A stretch of 22,859 nt of DNA from an uncultured bacterium. Lineage in GTDB: Bacteria; Bacillota; Clostridia; Lachnospirales; Lachnospiraceae. Shown here one piece after another: positions 7,941 to 15,888 of the stretch (positions within the stretch are counted from its first letter, which is position 1; every line of letters begins with the position of its first letter). The translations under genes and the position numbers were made by a program. The notes under the pieces were generated by a model. That model worked only from the letters and a program-made list of their open reading frames with translations, was not told the origin of the DNA and searched no databases. The stretch spans positions 1-22,859 of the forward strand of contig CAJMQQ010000046.1 in the NCBI GenBank assembly GCA_905215625.1, given 5' to 3'.

Positions 7941-10772
7941 TCAGGCATTCTCCAGGTACTTCTTCACATACTGTCCTGTATAAGAAGACGGCTCTGCCGC
8001 CACTTCTTCCGGCGTTCCGGATGCAATAACCATTCCGCCTCCGTCTCCGCCTTCCGGCCCGATGTCGATAATATAATCCGCCGTCTTAATCACGTCCAGA
8101 TTGTGCTCAATCACTACCACTGTATTTCCGCCGTCAGAAAGGCGGCGTAAAATCTCAATCAGTTTATGGACATCGGCAAAATGCAGGCCTGTGGTTGGTT
8201 CATCCAGAATATAAATGGTTCTGCCGGTTCCCCGCTTGCTCAGTTCAGTAGCCAGCTTAATTCGCTGTGCTTCGCCGCCGGACAGTTCGGTAGACGGCTG
8301 TCCCAGACGGATATAGGAAAGACCCACGTCATAAAGGGTCTGAATCTTACGGGCAATGGTCGGCACATTCTCAAAAAACTTCAGCGCTTCTTCTACCGTC
8401 ATATTCAGAACGTCATAAATACTTTTTCCCTTATATTTTACCTCCAGGGTTTCGCGGTTATACCGCTTTCCGCCGCAGACCTCGCAGGGCACATACACAT
8501 CCGGAAGGAAATGCATTTCAATTTTGATAATGCCGTCTCCGCCGCAGGCTTCACACCGGCCGCCTTTTACGTTAAAGCTGAACCGGCCCTTCGAATAACC
8601 TTTTGCCTTGGCGTCTGTCGTGGACGCAAACAAATCGCGAATCAAATCAAAAGCCCCCGTATAGGTCGCCGGATTGGAACGAGGAGTCCGGCCAATTGGA
8701 GACTGGTCAATGGCAATAATTTTGTCCAGATTTTCCACTCCCTCAATCCGATCATGCTTTCCTGGGATCGTGCGGGCTCTGTTCAGCTTCTTTGCCAGGG
8801 CCTTGTATAAAATCTCATTTACCAGAGAAGACTTGCCGGATCCGGAAACTCCGGTCACACAGGTCATCACTCCAAGAGGAATCTTTACATCAATATTTTT
8901 TAAATTGTTCTCCCTGGCGCCCCGGATGGTCAGCCAGTTCGATGGCTTTCTCCGTTCAGACGGCACCGGAATCTTAATCCTTCCGCTTAAATAAGCGCCG
9001 GTTATGGATTCCTTGCATTTCATAATCTGGTTTGCCGTACCGGCTGCAACTACCTGGCCTCCATGTTCTCCAGCTCCCGGCCCGATGTCGACAATATAGT
9101 CTGCTGCCCGCATGGTATCTTCGTCATGTTCTACCACCAGCACGCTGTTTCCCAAATCCCGCAGATGAAGCAGGGTCTGGAGCAGCTTGTCATTGTCCCT
9201 CTGGTGCAGACCAATACTTGGCTCATCCAGGATATACGCCACTCCTACTAATCCGGAACCAATCTGGGTCGCCAGACGGATTCGCTGGGCCTCGCCGCCA
9301 GACAGGGTTCCCGTCGCTCTGGTCATAGATAAATAGTCCAGACCCACGTCAATCAAAAACGTTACCCTGGCGCGGATTTCCTTTAAAATCTGGGAACCAA
9401 TGGCCTCCTGCATAGGCGTCAGGGTCAGTCCGTCCAGAAAGTCCCGGAACTTGGTAATAGACATATTAGTTGCTTCATAAATATTTTTATCTCCAACCGT
9501 AACGGCTAGGGATTCCTTTTTTAGTCTCTGTCCCTTACAGGTCGGACAAGGCGTAATCCGCATAAAAGTCTCGTATTCAGCCTTGGAAGTCTCAGAAAAA
9601 GTCTCCCGGTAGCGGCGGGCCACATTTTGAATCAGGCCTTCAAACGCCACATCGTAAACGCCCTCTCCCCTCTGGCCCTTGTACCGGACTTTGATCTCTT
9701 TTCCGCCGGTTCCATGGATAATAATGTCCTGAATCTCCTTGGGATACTGCTCAAAAGGAGTGTCCAGGCTAAACTGGTATTCTTCAGCAAGAGCATCTAA
9801 GATGGCTCTGGTAAAGCTTCCTTTATCGGTGCAGGACTGCCACCCCAGTACAACAATGGCTCCCTGGGCAATACTTAACGACTTGTCCGGAATCATCAGA
9901 TCCTCGTCAAACTCCATCTTATACCCCAGTCCAAAGCAGTCCGGACAGGCACCAAATGGGTTATTAAAGGAAAAGCTCCTGGGTTCTACTTCCTCAATGC
10001 TGATCCCGCAGTCCGGGCAGGCAAAACTAAGGCTGAAATTAATCGGTTCCCCGCCAATCACATCCACAATCATCAAACCGTCTGATAACGCCATTACCGA
10101 CTCGATAGAGTCTGTCATTCTCTTTTCAATGCCCTCTCTGATGGCAAGGCGGTCTACAACAATCTCGATATTATGCTTGATATTTTTCTCCAGTTTAATC
10201 TCTTCTGACAGCTCATAAAGATTTCCGTCAATACGGACGCGGACGTATCCGCTCTTTCTGGCGCTCTCTAATACCTTTACGTGTTCGCCCTTTCGTCCCC
10301 GTACCACAGGCGCCAAAAGCTGAATCTTGGTCCGCTCCGGCAGCGCCATCAGCTGATCCACCATCTGATCTACCGTCTGTCTGCGGATCTCTTTTCCGCA
10401 CTTGGGGCAGTGGGGAATTCCGATACGGGCGTATAAAAGACGCATATAATCATAGATCTCCGTTACCGTACCCACTGTAGAACGGGGATTGCGGTTGGTG
10501 GATTTCTGGTCAATGGAAATGGCCGGTGACAGTCCCTCAATGCTTTCCACATCCGGCTTTTCCATCTGTCCCAGAAACTGTCTGGCATACGAAGACAGAG
10601 ACTCCATATACCGTCTCTGTCCCTCTGCATAAATCGTATCAAAAGCCAGGGAAGACTTACCGGAACCAGAAAGTCCGGTCAGCACAACCAGCTCATTACG
10701 AGGGATATTTAAGGAGATGTTTTTCAGGTTATGCTCGTTGGCTCCCCGAATCTTAATGTACTGTTTTGCCAT
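7941..10772 (-). CDS. uvrA: Excinuclease ABC subunit A
   Basis: The 943-residue protein has the usual UvrA length and layout: ABC-type Walker A GLSGSGKS (33-40), a zinc module CPDC...CPDC before SFSFNNP, a first LSGGEAQRI signature, a second Walker A GVSGSGKS, a second zinc module (CEACGG...CEVCGG), and a second LSGGEAQRI. UvrA is the damage-sensing ATPase of nucleotide excision repair and loads UvrB. The frame is open 36 codons further upstream, but ATG 10770-10772 is chosen because the protein then starts MAKQYIKIRGA as in homologues and an AAGGAG site sits 7 bases before it. It has its own promoter and a LexA box upstream and lies 118 bp after rhaM on the same strand. uvrB is not in the window. 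Confidence 0.98.
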   Translation of the reverse strand: MAKQYIKIRGANEHNLKNISLNIPRNELVVLTGLSGSGKSSLAFDTIYAEGQRRYMESLSSYARQFLGQMEKPDVESIEGLSPAISIDQKSTNRNPRSTVGTVTEIYDYMRLLYARIGIPHCPKCGKEIRRQTVDQMVDQLMALPERTKIQLLAPVVRGRKGEHVKVLESARKSGYVRVRIDGNLYELSEEIKLEKNIKHNIEIVVDRLAIREGIEKRMTDSIESVMALSDGLMIVDVIGGEPINFSLSFACPDCGISIEEVEPRSFSFNNPFGACPDCFGLGYKMEFDEDLMIPDKSLSIAQGAIVVLGWQSCTDKGSFTRAILDALAEEYQFSLDTPFEQYPKEIQDIIIHGTGGKEIKVRYKGQRGEGVYDVAFEGLIQNVARRYRETFSETSKAEYETFMRITPCPTCKGQRLKKESLAVTVGDKNIYEATNMSITKFRDFLDGLTLTPMQEAIGSQILKEIRARVTFLIDVGLDYLSMTRATGTLSGGEAQRIRLATQIGSGLVGVAYILDEPSIGLHQRDNDKLLQTLLHLRDLGNSVLVVEHDEDTMRAADYIVDIGPGAGEHGGQVVAAGTANQIMKCKESITGAYLSGRIKIPVPSERRKPSNWLTIRGARENNLKNIDVKIPLGVMTCVTGVSGSGKSSLVNEILYKALAKKLNRARTIPGKHDRIEGVENLDKIIAIDQSPIGRTPRSNPATYTGAFDLIRDLFASTTDAKAKGYSKGRFSFNVKGGRCEACGGDGIIKIEMHFLPDVYVPCEVCGGKRYNRETLEVKYKGKSIYDVLNMTVEEALKFFENVPTIARKIQTLYDVGLSYIRLGQPSTELSGGEAQRIKLATELSKRGTGRTIYILDEPTTGLHFADVHKLIEILRRLSDGGNTVVVIEHNLDVIKTADYIIDIGPEGGDGGGMVIASGTPEEVAAEPSSYTGQYVKKYLENA

Positions 10773-10836
10773 GACAATGCTCCTTTTCTGTATCTTAAGA
10801 GTATTTCTCAAACTTGTGTTTTCTATGCGTTGCTTC

Positions 10837-10865
10837 ATTGTATCACATCCGCAGGAAATATTCAA
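10837..10865 (-). promoter_or_regulatory. uvrA: uvrA promoter
   Basis: On the minus strand TTGAAT (10860-10865) and TACAAT (10837-10842) are separated by 17 bases, with TG one base before the -10 (extended -10). Transcription would begin near 10830, about 57 bases before the ATG. This lets uvrA be expressed without the upstream rhamnose operon. Confidence 0.75.
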
Positions 10866-10873
10866 CAGAAAAG

Positions 10874-10887
10874 CGAACAAATGTTTT
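10874..10887. promoter_or_regulatory. LexA (DinR) box upstream of uvrA
   Basis: CGAACAAATGTTTT matches the Bacillus-type DinR/LexA consensus CGAACRNRYGTTYC at 13 of 14 positions. It lies 8 bp upstream of the uvrA -35 box and directly after the rhaM stop codon. uvrA is a classic SOS gene, so damage-induced derepression is expected. The position upstream of, rather than overlapping, the -35 is slightly unusual. Confidence 0.75.
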
Positions 10888-10890
10888 GTT

Positions 10891-11205
10891 TTAGTCTAGA
10901 TGAAAGACCGGCGTTAAATCCACCGATACCGGACTGTTATCCGGATTGGTTTCCATGATGTCTGCCATAAAATCCCACCATTTCCGGTTGATTTCTGTAT
11001 CTGCAGACTTGGCCCACAAGGCTTCATCCTCTACTTCAATATATCCGTACAGCACATGGGTCTCTTTATCCAGGTAAATAGAATAATTATGGCCACCGTA
11101 CTGGTGAATCATTTCTTTCATTTCCGGCCACAAAAGATTGTGACGGCGCTCATATTCCTGTTCCATTCCGGGATACAAAAACATTTTAAAGGCTTTTCTT
11201 ACCAT
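10891..11205 (-). CDS. rhaM: L-rhamnose mutarotase
   Basis: The 104-residue protein matches RhaM/YiiL in length. It interconverts the alpha and beta anomers of L-rhamnose so that RhaA receives its preferred form. Y18, H22 (in ERRHNLLWPEM), Y41 and the aromatic W64, W76 and W77 correspond to the family's active-site pocket. AGGAGG precedes the ATG by 7 bases. It is the last gene of the rhaBADM unit, 26 bp after rhaD. No terminator was seen after its stop, so readthrough into uvrA is possible. Confidence 0.95.
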   Translation of the reverse strand: MVRKAFKMFLYPGMEQEYERRHNLLWPEMKEMIHQYGGHNYSIYLDKETHVLYGYIEVEDEALWAKSADTEINRKWWDFMADIMETNPDNSPVSVDLTPVFHLD

Positions 11206-11231
11206 AAGACATTCCTCCTGTTAACATTCTC

Positions 11232-12056
11232 CTACTTTTCATATAAAAATCTCTCTGGAAGCGTTACCCGGAAATCTTTTGCCAAATCCCGGAAGTTCTG
11301 CGGGGTAATGGTCTGCAGCTTATTAGGCTGCATGGACAGCATTTTTACTAAGATCTCCGCAGACTTTTCTACCGTATGCATCAGGCCAAAGGTCAGATCA
11401 AAATCTTCTCCTGCCGCAAACATCCCATGATGGGCCCAGACAGCCACATCATACTGCTTCATCAGCTGGCTGGTTGCCACTGCAATCTCCCGTCCTCCCG
11501 GAACCATCCAGGGTACTACGCCGATTCCAGACGGAAATACGACCGGACACTCTGTTGCCATCTCCCACAGTTCTCTGGTAAATACTTCATCGCTTAATGG
11601 AAGCACAAAAGTCAGAGCAATGACGTTGGTGGTATGGGCATGGTAAATCACCCGGTATTTTCCGTCTGTAGCCAGCATTTTTACTTCATGGTTCATCAGA
11701 TGGGACGGAAGTTCGCTAGTCGGTCTTCCTCCGTTTACCAGTCCCCACACAATCCGGTAACGTTCCCCGGTTTCGTCCACTTCGATCATACAGATAGAGT
11801 CTTCCGGCTTAATGATTACATTGCGGAAATACTTGCCGCTTCCGGTTACCAGGAAATACTCTCCTGCCAGCTTTGGAACCGAGGTTCCGATAGGCTGCCA
11901 CTCCTTTGGCGCAAAATGTTCTCTCACCTCATCGACTTCTTCTTTTTTTACGCGGTAAGATAAGTTGCCGCCGTTTCTTTCGTGCCATCCCTGTTCCCAG
12001 CCGTCATTTGCCATACGGATAAATCCCTGTACAAACTCTGCATCTAAAAATTTCAT
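11232..12056 (-). CDS. rhaD: Rhamnulose-1-phosphate aldolase
   Basis: This class II, zinc-dependent aldolase of 274 residues splits L-rhamnulose 1-phosphate into dihydroxyacetone phosphate and L-lactaldehyde. The glycine-rich phosphate region (ERNGGNLSYR), the catalytic Glu in SELPSH (E115), and the zinc ligands in YHAHTTN (H139, H141) and AHHGMF (H210) are all present. Its length equals the E. coli enzyme. A GAGAGG site lies about 10 bases before the ATG. It is third in the operon, 45 bp after rhaA. Confidence 0.97.
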   Translation of the reverse strand: MKFLDAEFVQGFIRMANDGWEQGWHERNGGNLSYRVKKEEVDEVREHFAPKEWQPIGTSVPKLAGEYFLVTGSGKYFRNVIIKPEDSICMIEVDETGERYRIVWGLVNGGRPTSELPSHLMNHEVKMLATDGKYRVIYHAHTTNVIALTFVLPLSDEVFTRELWEMATECPVVFPSGIGVVPWMVPGGREIAVATSQLMKQYDVAVWAHHGMFAAGEDFDLTFGLMHTVEKSAEILVKMLSMQPNKLQTITPQNFRDLAKDFRVTLPERFLYEK

Positions 12057-12101
12057 AATCTTTCATCCTCTCTTTCATCCGCACCGGATTCTCAATCTGA
12101 C

Positions 12102-13361
12102 TTACCTGCGGAATGCCAATACTTCCTTTTCATACTTCTCTGCTTCTTCAAACCAGCTCTCATCTGCAGCTACACCGCACTGACGGCAGTATTCCTCCCA
12201 TACGTCTCCAAATGGATACAGCTTCAGTTCCTCCTGCATCACCATCAGACGGCTCATCTGATTTTCCTCCTGAAGCTTCTTTAACTGCTCATTCGGTGTG
12301 CAGAGCGCAGATAACAGGGCTTTCTGGATTCCCCGAAATCCCACTGTCCACGCGCTGATCCGGTTAATGCTGGCGTCAAAATAATCCAGAGCAATATACA
12401 CCCTGTCCAGAGCGTCATTGCGGACAATCTCTTTGGCAATCTCCCTGGTTTCATCGTCAAACAGTACCACATGATCGCTGTCCCACCGCACCGGTCTGGT
12501 TACATGAAGGGCAATTTCCGGGAAAAAGCACAATAACGCCGGTATTTTATCTGATACCACCTCTGTCGGATGGTAATGGCCATTGTCCATTAAAGGCAGC
12601 ACTCCTTCGTGAGACGCAGCAAAGGATAAGGCAAATTCGGAAGAACCTGCTGTATAAGACTCCACGCCGATTCCAAACACTTTGGACTCGACACAAGGCT
12701 TTACCAGATTTTTATCATAGGGTTCGGATAAAATCTGCTCTATGGAATCTTTATACCGCATTCTTGGCGTCATCCGGTCTGCTGGAATGTCTTTATAACC
12801 GTCCCCAATCCAGATGTTCATCACACATGGGATTCCCGTTTCTTCTGCGAAATACTGGGAAATCCGGATGCAGGCCTTTCCATGGTTGATCCAGAATCTA
12901 CGGGTTTCCTCATCCGGGCTGGTCAGGGTCAGTCCGTCTTTTACCTTTTCATGGGAGAAAAAAGTAGGGTTAAAATCAATTCCCATCTGATGCTTTTTGG
13001 CAAATTCCACCCATTTTGCAAAATGCTTTGGTTCCAGTTTATCCCTGTCAACCTTCTTTCCATCCTCAAAAATCCCGTAGCTTGCATGAAGATTCAGCTT
13101 CTTTTTTCCAGGCATAAGACTGATGGCCTTTTCCATATCTGCCATTAACTCTTCCGGCGTTCTGGCTTTTCCAGGGTAATTTCCTGTAGCCTGGATTCCT
13201 CCGGTTAATGGGCCGTCCTGGTCAAATCCTTTTACATCATCTCCCTGCCAGCAGTGAAGGGACACTGGAATCGTTTTCATTCGTTCAATAGCCGCGTCCG
13301 TATCGACCCCAATGGCTTTGTACCGTTCTCTTGCAGATTCATACCGTTCTTGTCTGTTCAT
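12102..13361 (-). CDS. rhaA: L-rhamnose isomerase
   Basis: The 419-residue protein has the usual RhaA length and converts L-rhamnose to L-rhamnulose with metal ions. The start MNRQERYESARERYKAIGVD, the CWQGDDV motif, and the metal-binding segments GVESYTAGS, PLMDNGHYHPTE and HVTRPVRWDSDHV fit RhaA. The rhaB stop codon overlaps its AAGGAGG site, so the two genes are only 12 bp apart and translation is likely coupled. Confidence 0.98.
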   Translation of the reverse strand: MNRQERYESARERYKAIGVDTDAAIERMKTIPVSLHCWQGDDVKGFDQDGPLTGGIQATGNYPGKARTPEELMADMEKAISLMPGKKKLNLHASYGIFEDGKKVDRDKLEPKHFAKWVEFAKKHQMGIDFNPTFFSHEKVKDGLTLTSPDEETRRFWINHGKACIRISQYFAEETGIPCVMNIWIGDGYKDIPADRMTPRMRYKDSIEQILSEPYDKNLVKPCVESKVFGIGVESYTAGSSEFALSFAASHEGVLPLMDNGHYHPTEVVSDKIPALLCFFPEIALHVTRPVRWDSDHVVLFDDETREIAKEIVRNDALDRVYIALDYFDASINRISAWTVGFRGIQKALLSALCTPNEQLKKLQEENQMSRLMVMQEELKLYPFGDVWEEYCRQCGVAADESWFEEAEKYEKEVLAFRR

Positions 13362-13373
13362 ATTTAATCCTCC

Positions 13374-14768
13374 TTACTGTTCATTCCTTGCAAAGGAACG
13401 TTTTACACAGGCTCTTGCTTCGAAAAGTCCGTCAAATTCCCGATTGGCTATCATCTGTGCCATCAGATTTCCAATTGCCGTAGCCTCTGCAGGGCCGGCT
13501 AAAATCCGGCGGCCGGATGCCTGGGCAGTCAGACGGTTCAGATAAGAAGCATTGGAACCGCCGCCTACAATGTAAATGGTGTCATAATGTTTTCCGGTCA
13601 GTGCTTCTATTTCCTCTGCTGTCTCTCCATAGCTGTCTGCCAGACTTTTATAAATCACCGCCGCAAGCTCTCCCGGAGTCTCCGGAACCGGCTGTCCTAA
13701 GTTTCGGCAGACTTCCTGGATAGCAGGAATCATCTGGTCCGGCGCTAAAAACGCCTGGTCATTTACCGGTACCCTGGATGGAAAATCCGTCTCTTCTGCC
13801 ATCTGACATAACTGCCCAAACGAATACGAATCCTTTAATTCATGGCGCACAGACTGAATCATCCACAATCCCATAATATTTTTCAGATACCGGTACCGAT
13901 ATTCATATCCGCCTTCATTGGTAAAGTTCCGGTTCCTGCTTTCTTCACTGCAGACAGCAGCCGGAAGTTCCGTTCCCATTAAGGACCAGGTTCCGGAACT
14001 GATATACAGACAGTTCTCTTCCAGACAAGGAACTGCCATCACCGCCGAGGCCGTATCATGGGTGGCTGGAAGCACTACCCGACAGGAAAATCCTACTTCT
14101 TTTTCCACTTCTTCTGAAAAAGTCCCCGCAAAGGTTCCAGGCTGGCTTAAAGGCAAAAACATCCTGTCCGGGTATCCCAGCCGTTCTATCAGTTCCCAAT
14201 CCCAGTCCCTGGTACGGGCATTTACCAGTTGGGAAGAAGTGGCGTTGGTGTATTCCGAACACTTCTTTCCAGTCAGTAAGAAATGAAAATAATCCGGAAG
14301 CATGAGAAACGTCTTCGCCTGTTCTAAGTATTCCGGATGATATTCCTTTACTGCCATCAACTGATAAATGGTATTAAACATCTGTTTCTGGATTCCTGTC
14401 CGGCGGTACAATTCTGGCTCCGGAATGCATTCATACACCTTTTGATCCATTCCCTTTGTCCGGCTGTCCCGGTAGCCGTAAGTCTTTCCTAAAATCCGAT
14501 CCTCTTTGTCCAACAGCACGTAATCCACTGCCCAGGTATCAATTCCCATAGAATATGGGATTTTTCCCTCTGTCTTACACTTCTTTAATCCTGTCTTAAT
14601 TTCCTCAAACAGATGGTCTAAATCCCAGCAAAGGCTTCCGTCCTGTTTCTTCATTCCGTTAGGAAACCGGTACACCTCTTCCAGAACCATCCGTCCGTCT
14701 TCCAGATGGCCCAGGATGTGCCTGCCTCCGGAAGCTCCAATATCTACTGCTAAATAATAGGTTGTCAT
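13374..14768 (-). CDS. rhaB: Rhamnulokinase
   Basis: This FGGY-family sugar kinase of 464 residues phosphorylates L-rhamnulose at O1. It shows the N-terminal phosphate loop AVDIGASGGRH (7-17), the catalytic Asp in PATHDTASAV (D238), SGTWS (258-262) and the C-terminal adenosine motif IVGGGSNASYLN. It is slightly shorter than the E. coli protein (489) but no motif is missing. It is first in the rha operon, has a strong AGGAGGGG site, and starts about 17 bases after the predicted transcription start. Confidence 0.97.
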   Translation of the reverse strand: MTTYYLAVDIGASGGRHILGHLEDGRMVLEEVYRFPNGMKKQDGSLCWDLDHLFEEIKTGLKKCKTEGKIPYSMGIDTWAVDYVLLDKEDRILGKTYGYRDSRTKGMDQKVYECIPEPELYRRTGIQKQMFNTIYQLMAVKEYHPEYLEQAKTFLMLPDYFHFLLTGKKCSEYTNATSSQLVNARTRDWDWELIERLGYPDRMFLPLSQPGTFAGTFSEEVEKEVGFSCRVVLPATHDTASAVMAVPCLEENCLYISSGTWSLMGTELPAAVCSEESRNRNFTNEGGYEYRYRYLKNIMGLWMIQSVRHELKDSYSFGQLCQMAEETDFPSRVPVNDQAFLAPDQMIPAIQEVCRNLGQPVPETPGELAAVIYKSLADSYGETAEEIEALTGKHYDTIYIVGGGSNASYLNRLTAQASGRRILAGPAEATAIGNLMAQMIANREFDGLFEARACVKRSFARNEQ

Positions 14769-14791
14769 AAACCACCCCTCCTGTCCCCTTT

Positions 14792-14797
14792 ATTGTA
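14792..14797 (-). promoter_or_regulatory. rhaBADM promoter -10 box
   Basis: TACAAT on the minus strand lies about 24 bases before the rhaB ATG, with transcription predicted near 14785. The region 17 bases upstream is only a T run, a poor -35, as expected for a promoter that needs an activator. Confidence 0.5.
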
Positions 14798-14803
14798 CTG
14801 GCC

Positions 14804-14847
14804 GGACAGAAAGAAAAAAAGGACGGATTTTGTCAAAAAAACTGTCC
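14804..14847. promoter_or_regulatory. Candidate AraC-type operator: repeated GGACAG half-sites
   Basis: GGACAG (14804-14809) and GGACGG (14821-14826) are direct repeats 17 bp apart, and an inverted copy CTGTCC lies at 14842-14847. A further inverted copy lies at 14781-14786 near the rhaB leader. The spacing fits half-sites contacted by the two helix-turn-helix units of AraC/RhaS-type activators, and the block covers the weak -35 region of rhaB. Binding is inferred. Confidence 0.5.
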
Positions 14848-14850
14848 TTA

Positions 14851-14879
14851 TTTGCAAATTTATCATTCTGTGATACTAT
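14851..14879 (+). promoter_or_regulatory. Promoter of the AraC-type rhamnose regulator
   Basis: TTTGCA (14851-14856) and TACTAT (14874-14879) are 17 bases apart, with TG one base upstream of the -10. Transcription would start near 14886, about 50 bases before the ATG. It diverges from the rhaB promoter within the same 166-bp gap. Confidence 0.55.
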
Positions 14880-14934
14880 ATAAGAGAGATTCAGACTGCT
14901 ATTATTCAGACAACTATTTCAGAAAGGATTTTCT

Positions 14935-15888
14935 ATGAATCAGGCACTTTTACAACAGCTAAGCCGGATAACCGAAGAAGAACAGCGGATTTTAGACGGA
15001 TTTTCCATTGACCCCTCTATTTACTCAGACGATCCCTCTTTTATTATTGACAGCCGCAAAATGCTGCAAAGCGGAAAACTGATCCAGGTGCGGCCTCATA
15101 CCCGGTTTGTCCATTTTCCCAGACACACCCACAATTATGTGGAAATGATCTATATGTGTTCCGGACAGACCACTCACATCATCAACGGCACTACCCTGAC
15201 CCTGCATGAAGGGGAACTGCTTTTATTAAACCAGCACGCGGCTCAGGAAATCCTGCCAGCAGGAAAAGAAGATATTGCCGTAAACTTTATTATCCTTCCG
15301 GAATTTTTCAACCAGACTCTTTCCATGCTGGGATCGGAACCGGGACTTCTCAGAGACTTTGTGGTAGGCTGCCTTCAATCCCTGGATTCTCCTGTGCCCT
15401 TCCTTCATTTTCAGGTTTCCGGCGTTCTTCCAGTGCAAAATCTAATCGAAAATCTGGTGTGGACCATCTCCAACGGCATCCAGAATAAACGGCTGATGAA
15501 CCAGGTCACCATGGGACTGCTCTTTCTGCAGCTTTTAAACCACATGGACAAGCTGACCACCGGAGGCAGTTCTTATGAGCAGGAAATCCTGATGAATGTG
15601 TTCCAGTATATTGAAGAACATTACCGGGACGGCAGTCTGACTTTGCTTGCCTCCCAGTTAGGCTGTGAATTTACATGGCTGTCCAAGACCATCAAGCGGC
15701 TGACCGGATCGACCTACACCCAGCTGGTGCAAAAAAAGCGGCTGAACCAGGCCTGCTTTCTCCTGCGCTCAACCGCTTTATCTGTATTAGATGTCAGTAT
15801 GGCTGTGGGCTATGATAATTTCAGCTATTTCCACCGCATTTTTAAACAGGAAATCGGAATGTCACCGCGTTCTTACCGCATCCTCTAA
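14935..15888 (+). CDS. AraC-family transcriptional regulator, probable rhamnose operon activator
   Basis: The 317-residue protein has an N-terminal cupin-like sensor domain (the HFPRHTHNYVEMIYM segment near 60-75 is the typical AraC_binding start) and a C-terminal double helix-turn-helix (about 213-317) ending in the family signature VGYDNFSYFHRIFKQEIGMSPRSYR. AAGGA precedes the ATG. It is divergent from rhaBADM, so it most likely senses L-rhamnose and activates that operon, analogous to RhaS/RhaR, although orthology is not proven. Its last 27 bp overlap the end of the hemC-cobA-hemD gene tail to tail. Confidence 0.9.
   Translation: MNQALLQQLSRITEEEQRILDGFSIDPSIYSDDPSFIIDSRKMLQSGKLIQVRPHTRFVHFPRHTHNYVEMIYMCSGQTTHIINGTTLTLHEGELLLLNQHAAQEILPAGKEDIAVNFIILPEFFNQTLSMLGSEPGLLRDFVVGCLQSLDSPVPFLHFQVSGVLPVQNLIENLVWTISNGIQNKRLMNQVTMGLLFLQLLNHMDKLTTGGSSYEQEILMNVFQYIEEHYRDGSLTLLASQLGCEFTWLSKTIKRLTGSTYTQLVQKKRLNQACFLLRSTALSVLDVSMAVGYDNFSYFHRIFKQEIGMSPRSYRIL

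Noticed and set aside
7818..8150. Plus-strand frame after guaA
   Set aside because: It runs through the terminator and antisense to uvrA; a shadow frame.
8166..10218. Several long plus-strand frames inside uvrA
   Set aside because: They are antisense shadows of a high-confidence gene with no ribosome sites or recognisable domains.
10773..10880. 36-codon N-terminal extension of uvrA
   Set aside because: It contains the predicted uvrA promoter, lacks homology-like sequence, and the internal ATG at 10772 has a proper AAGGAG site.
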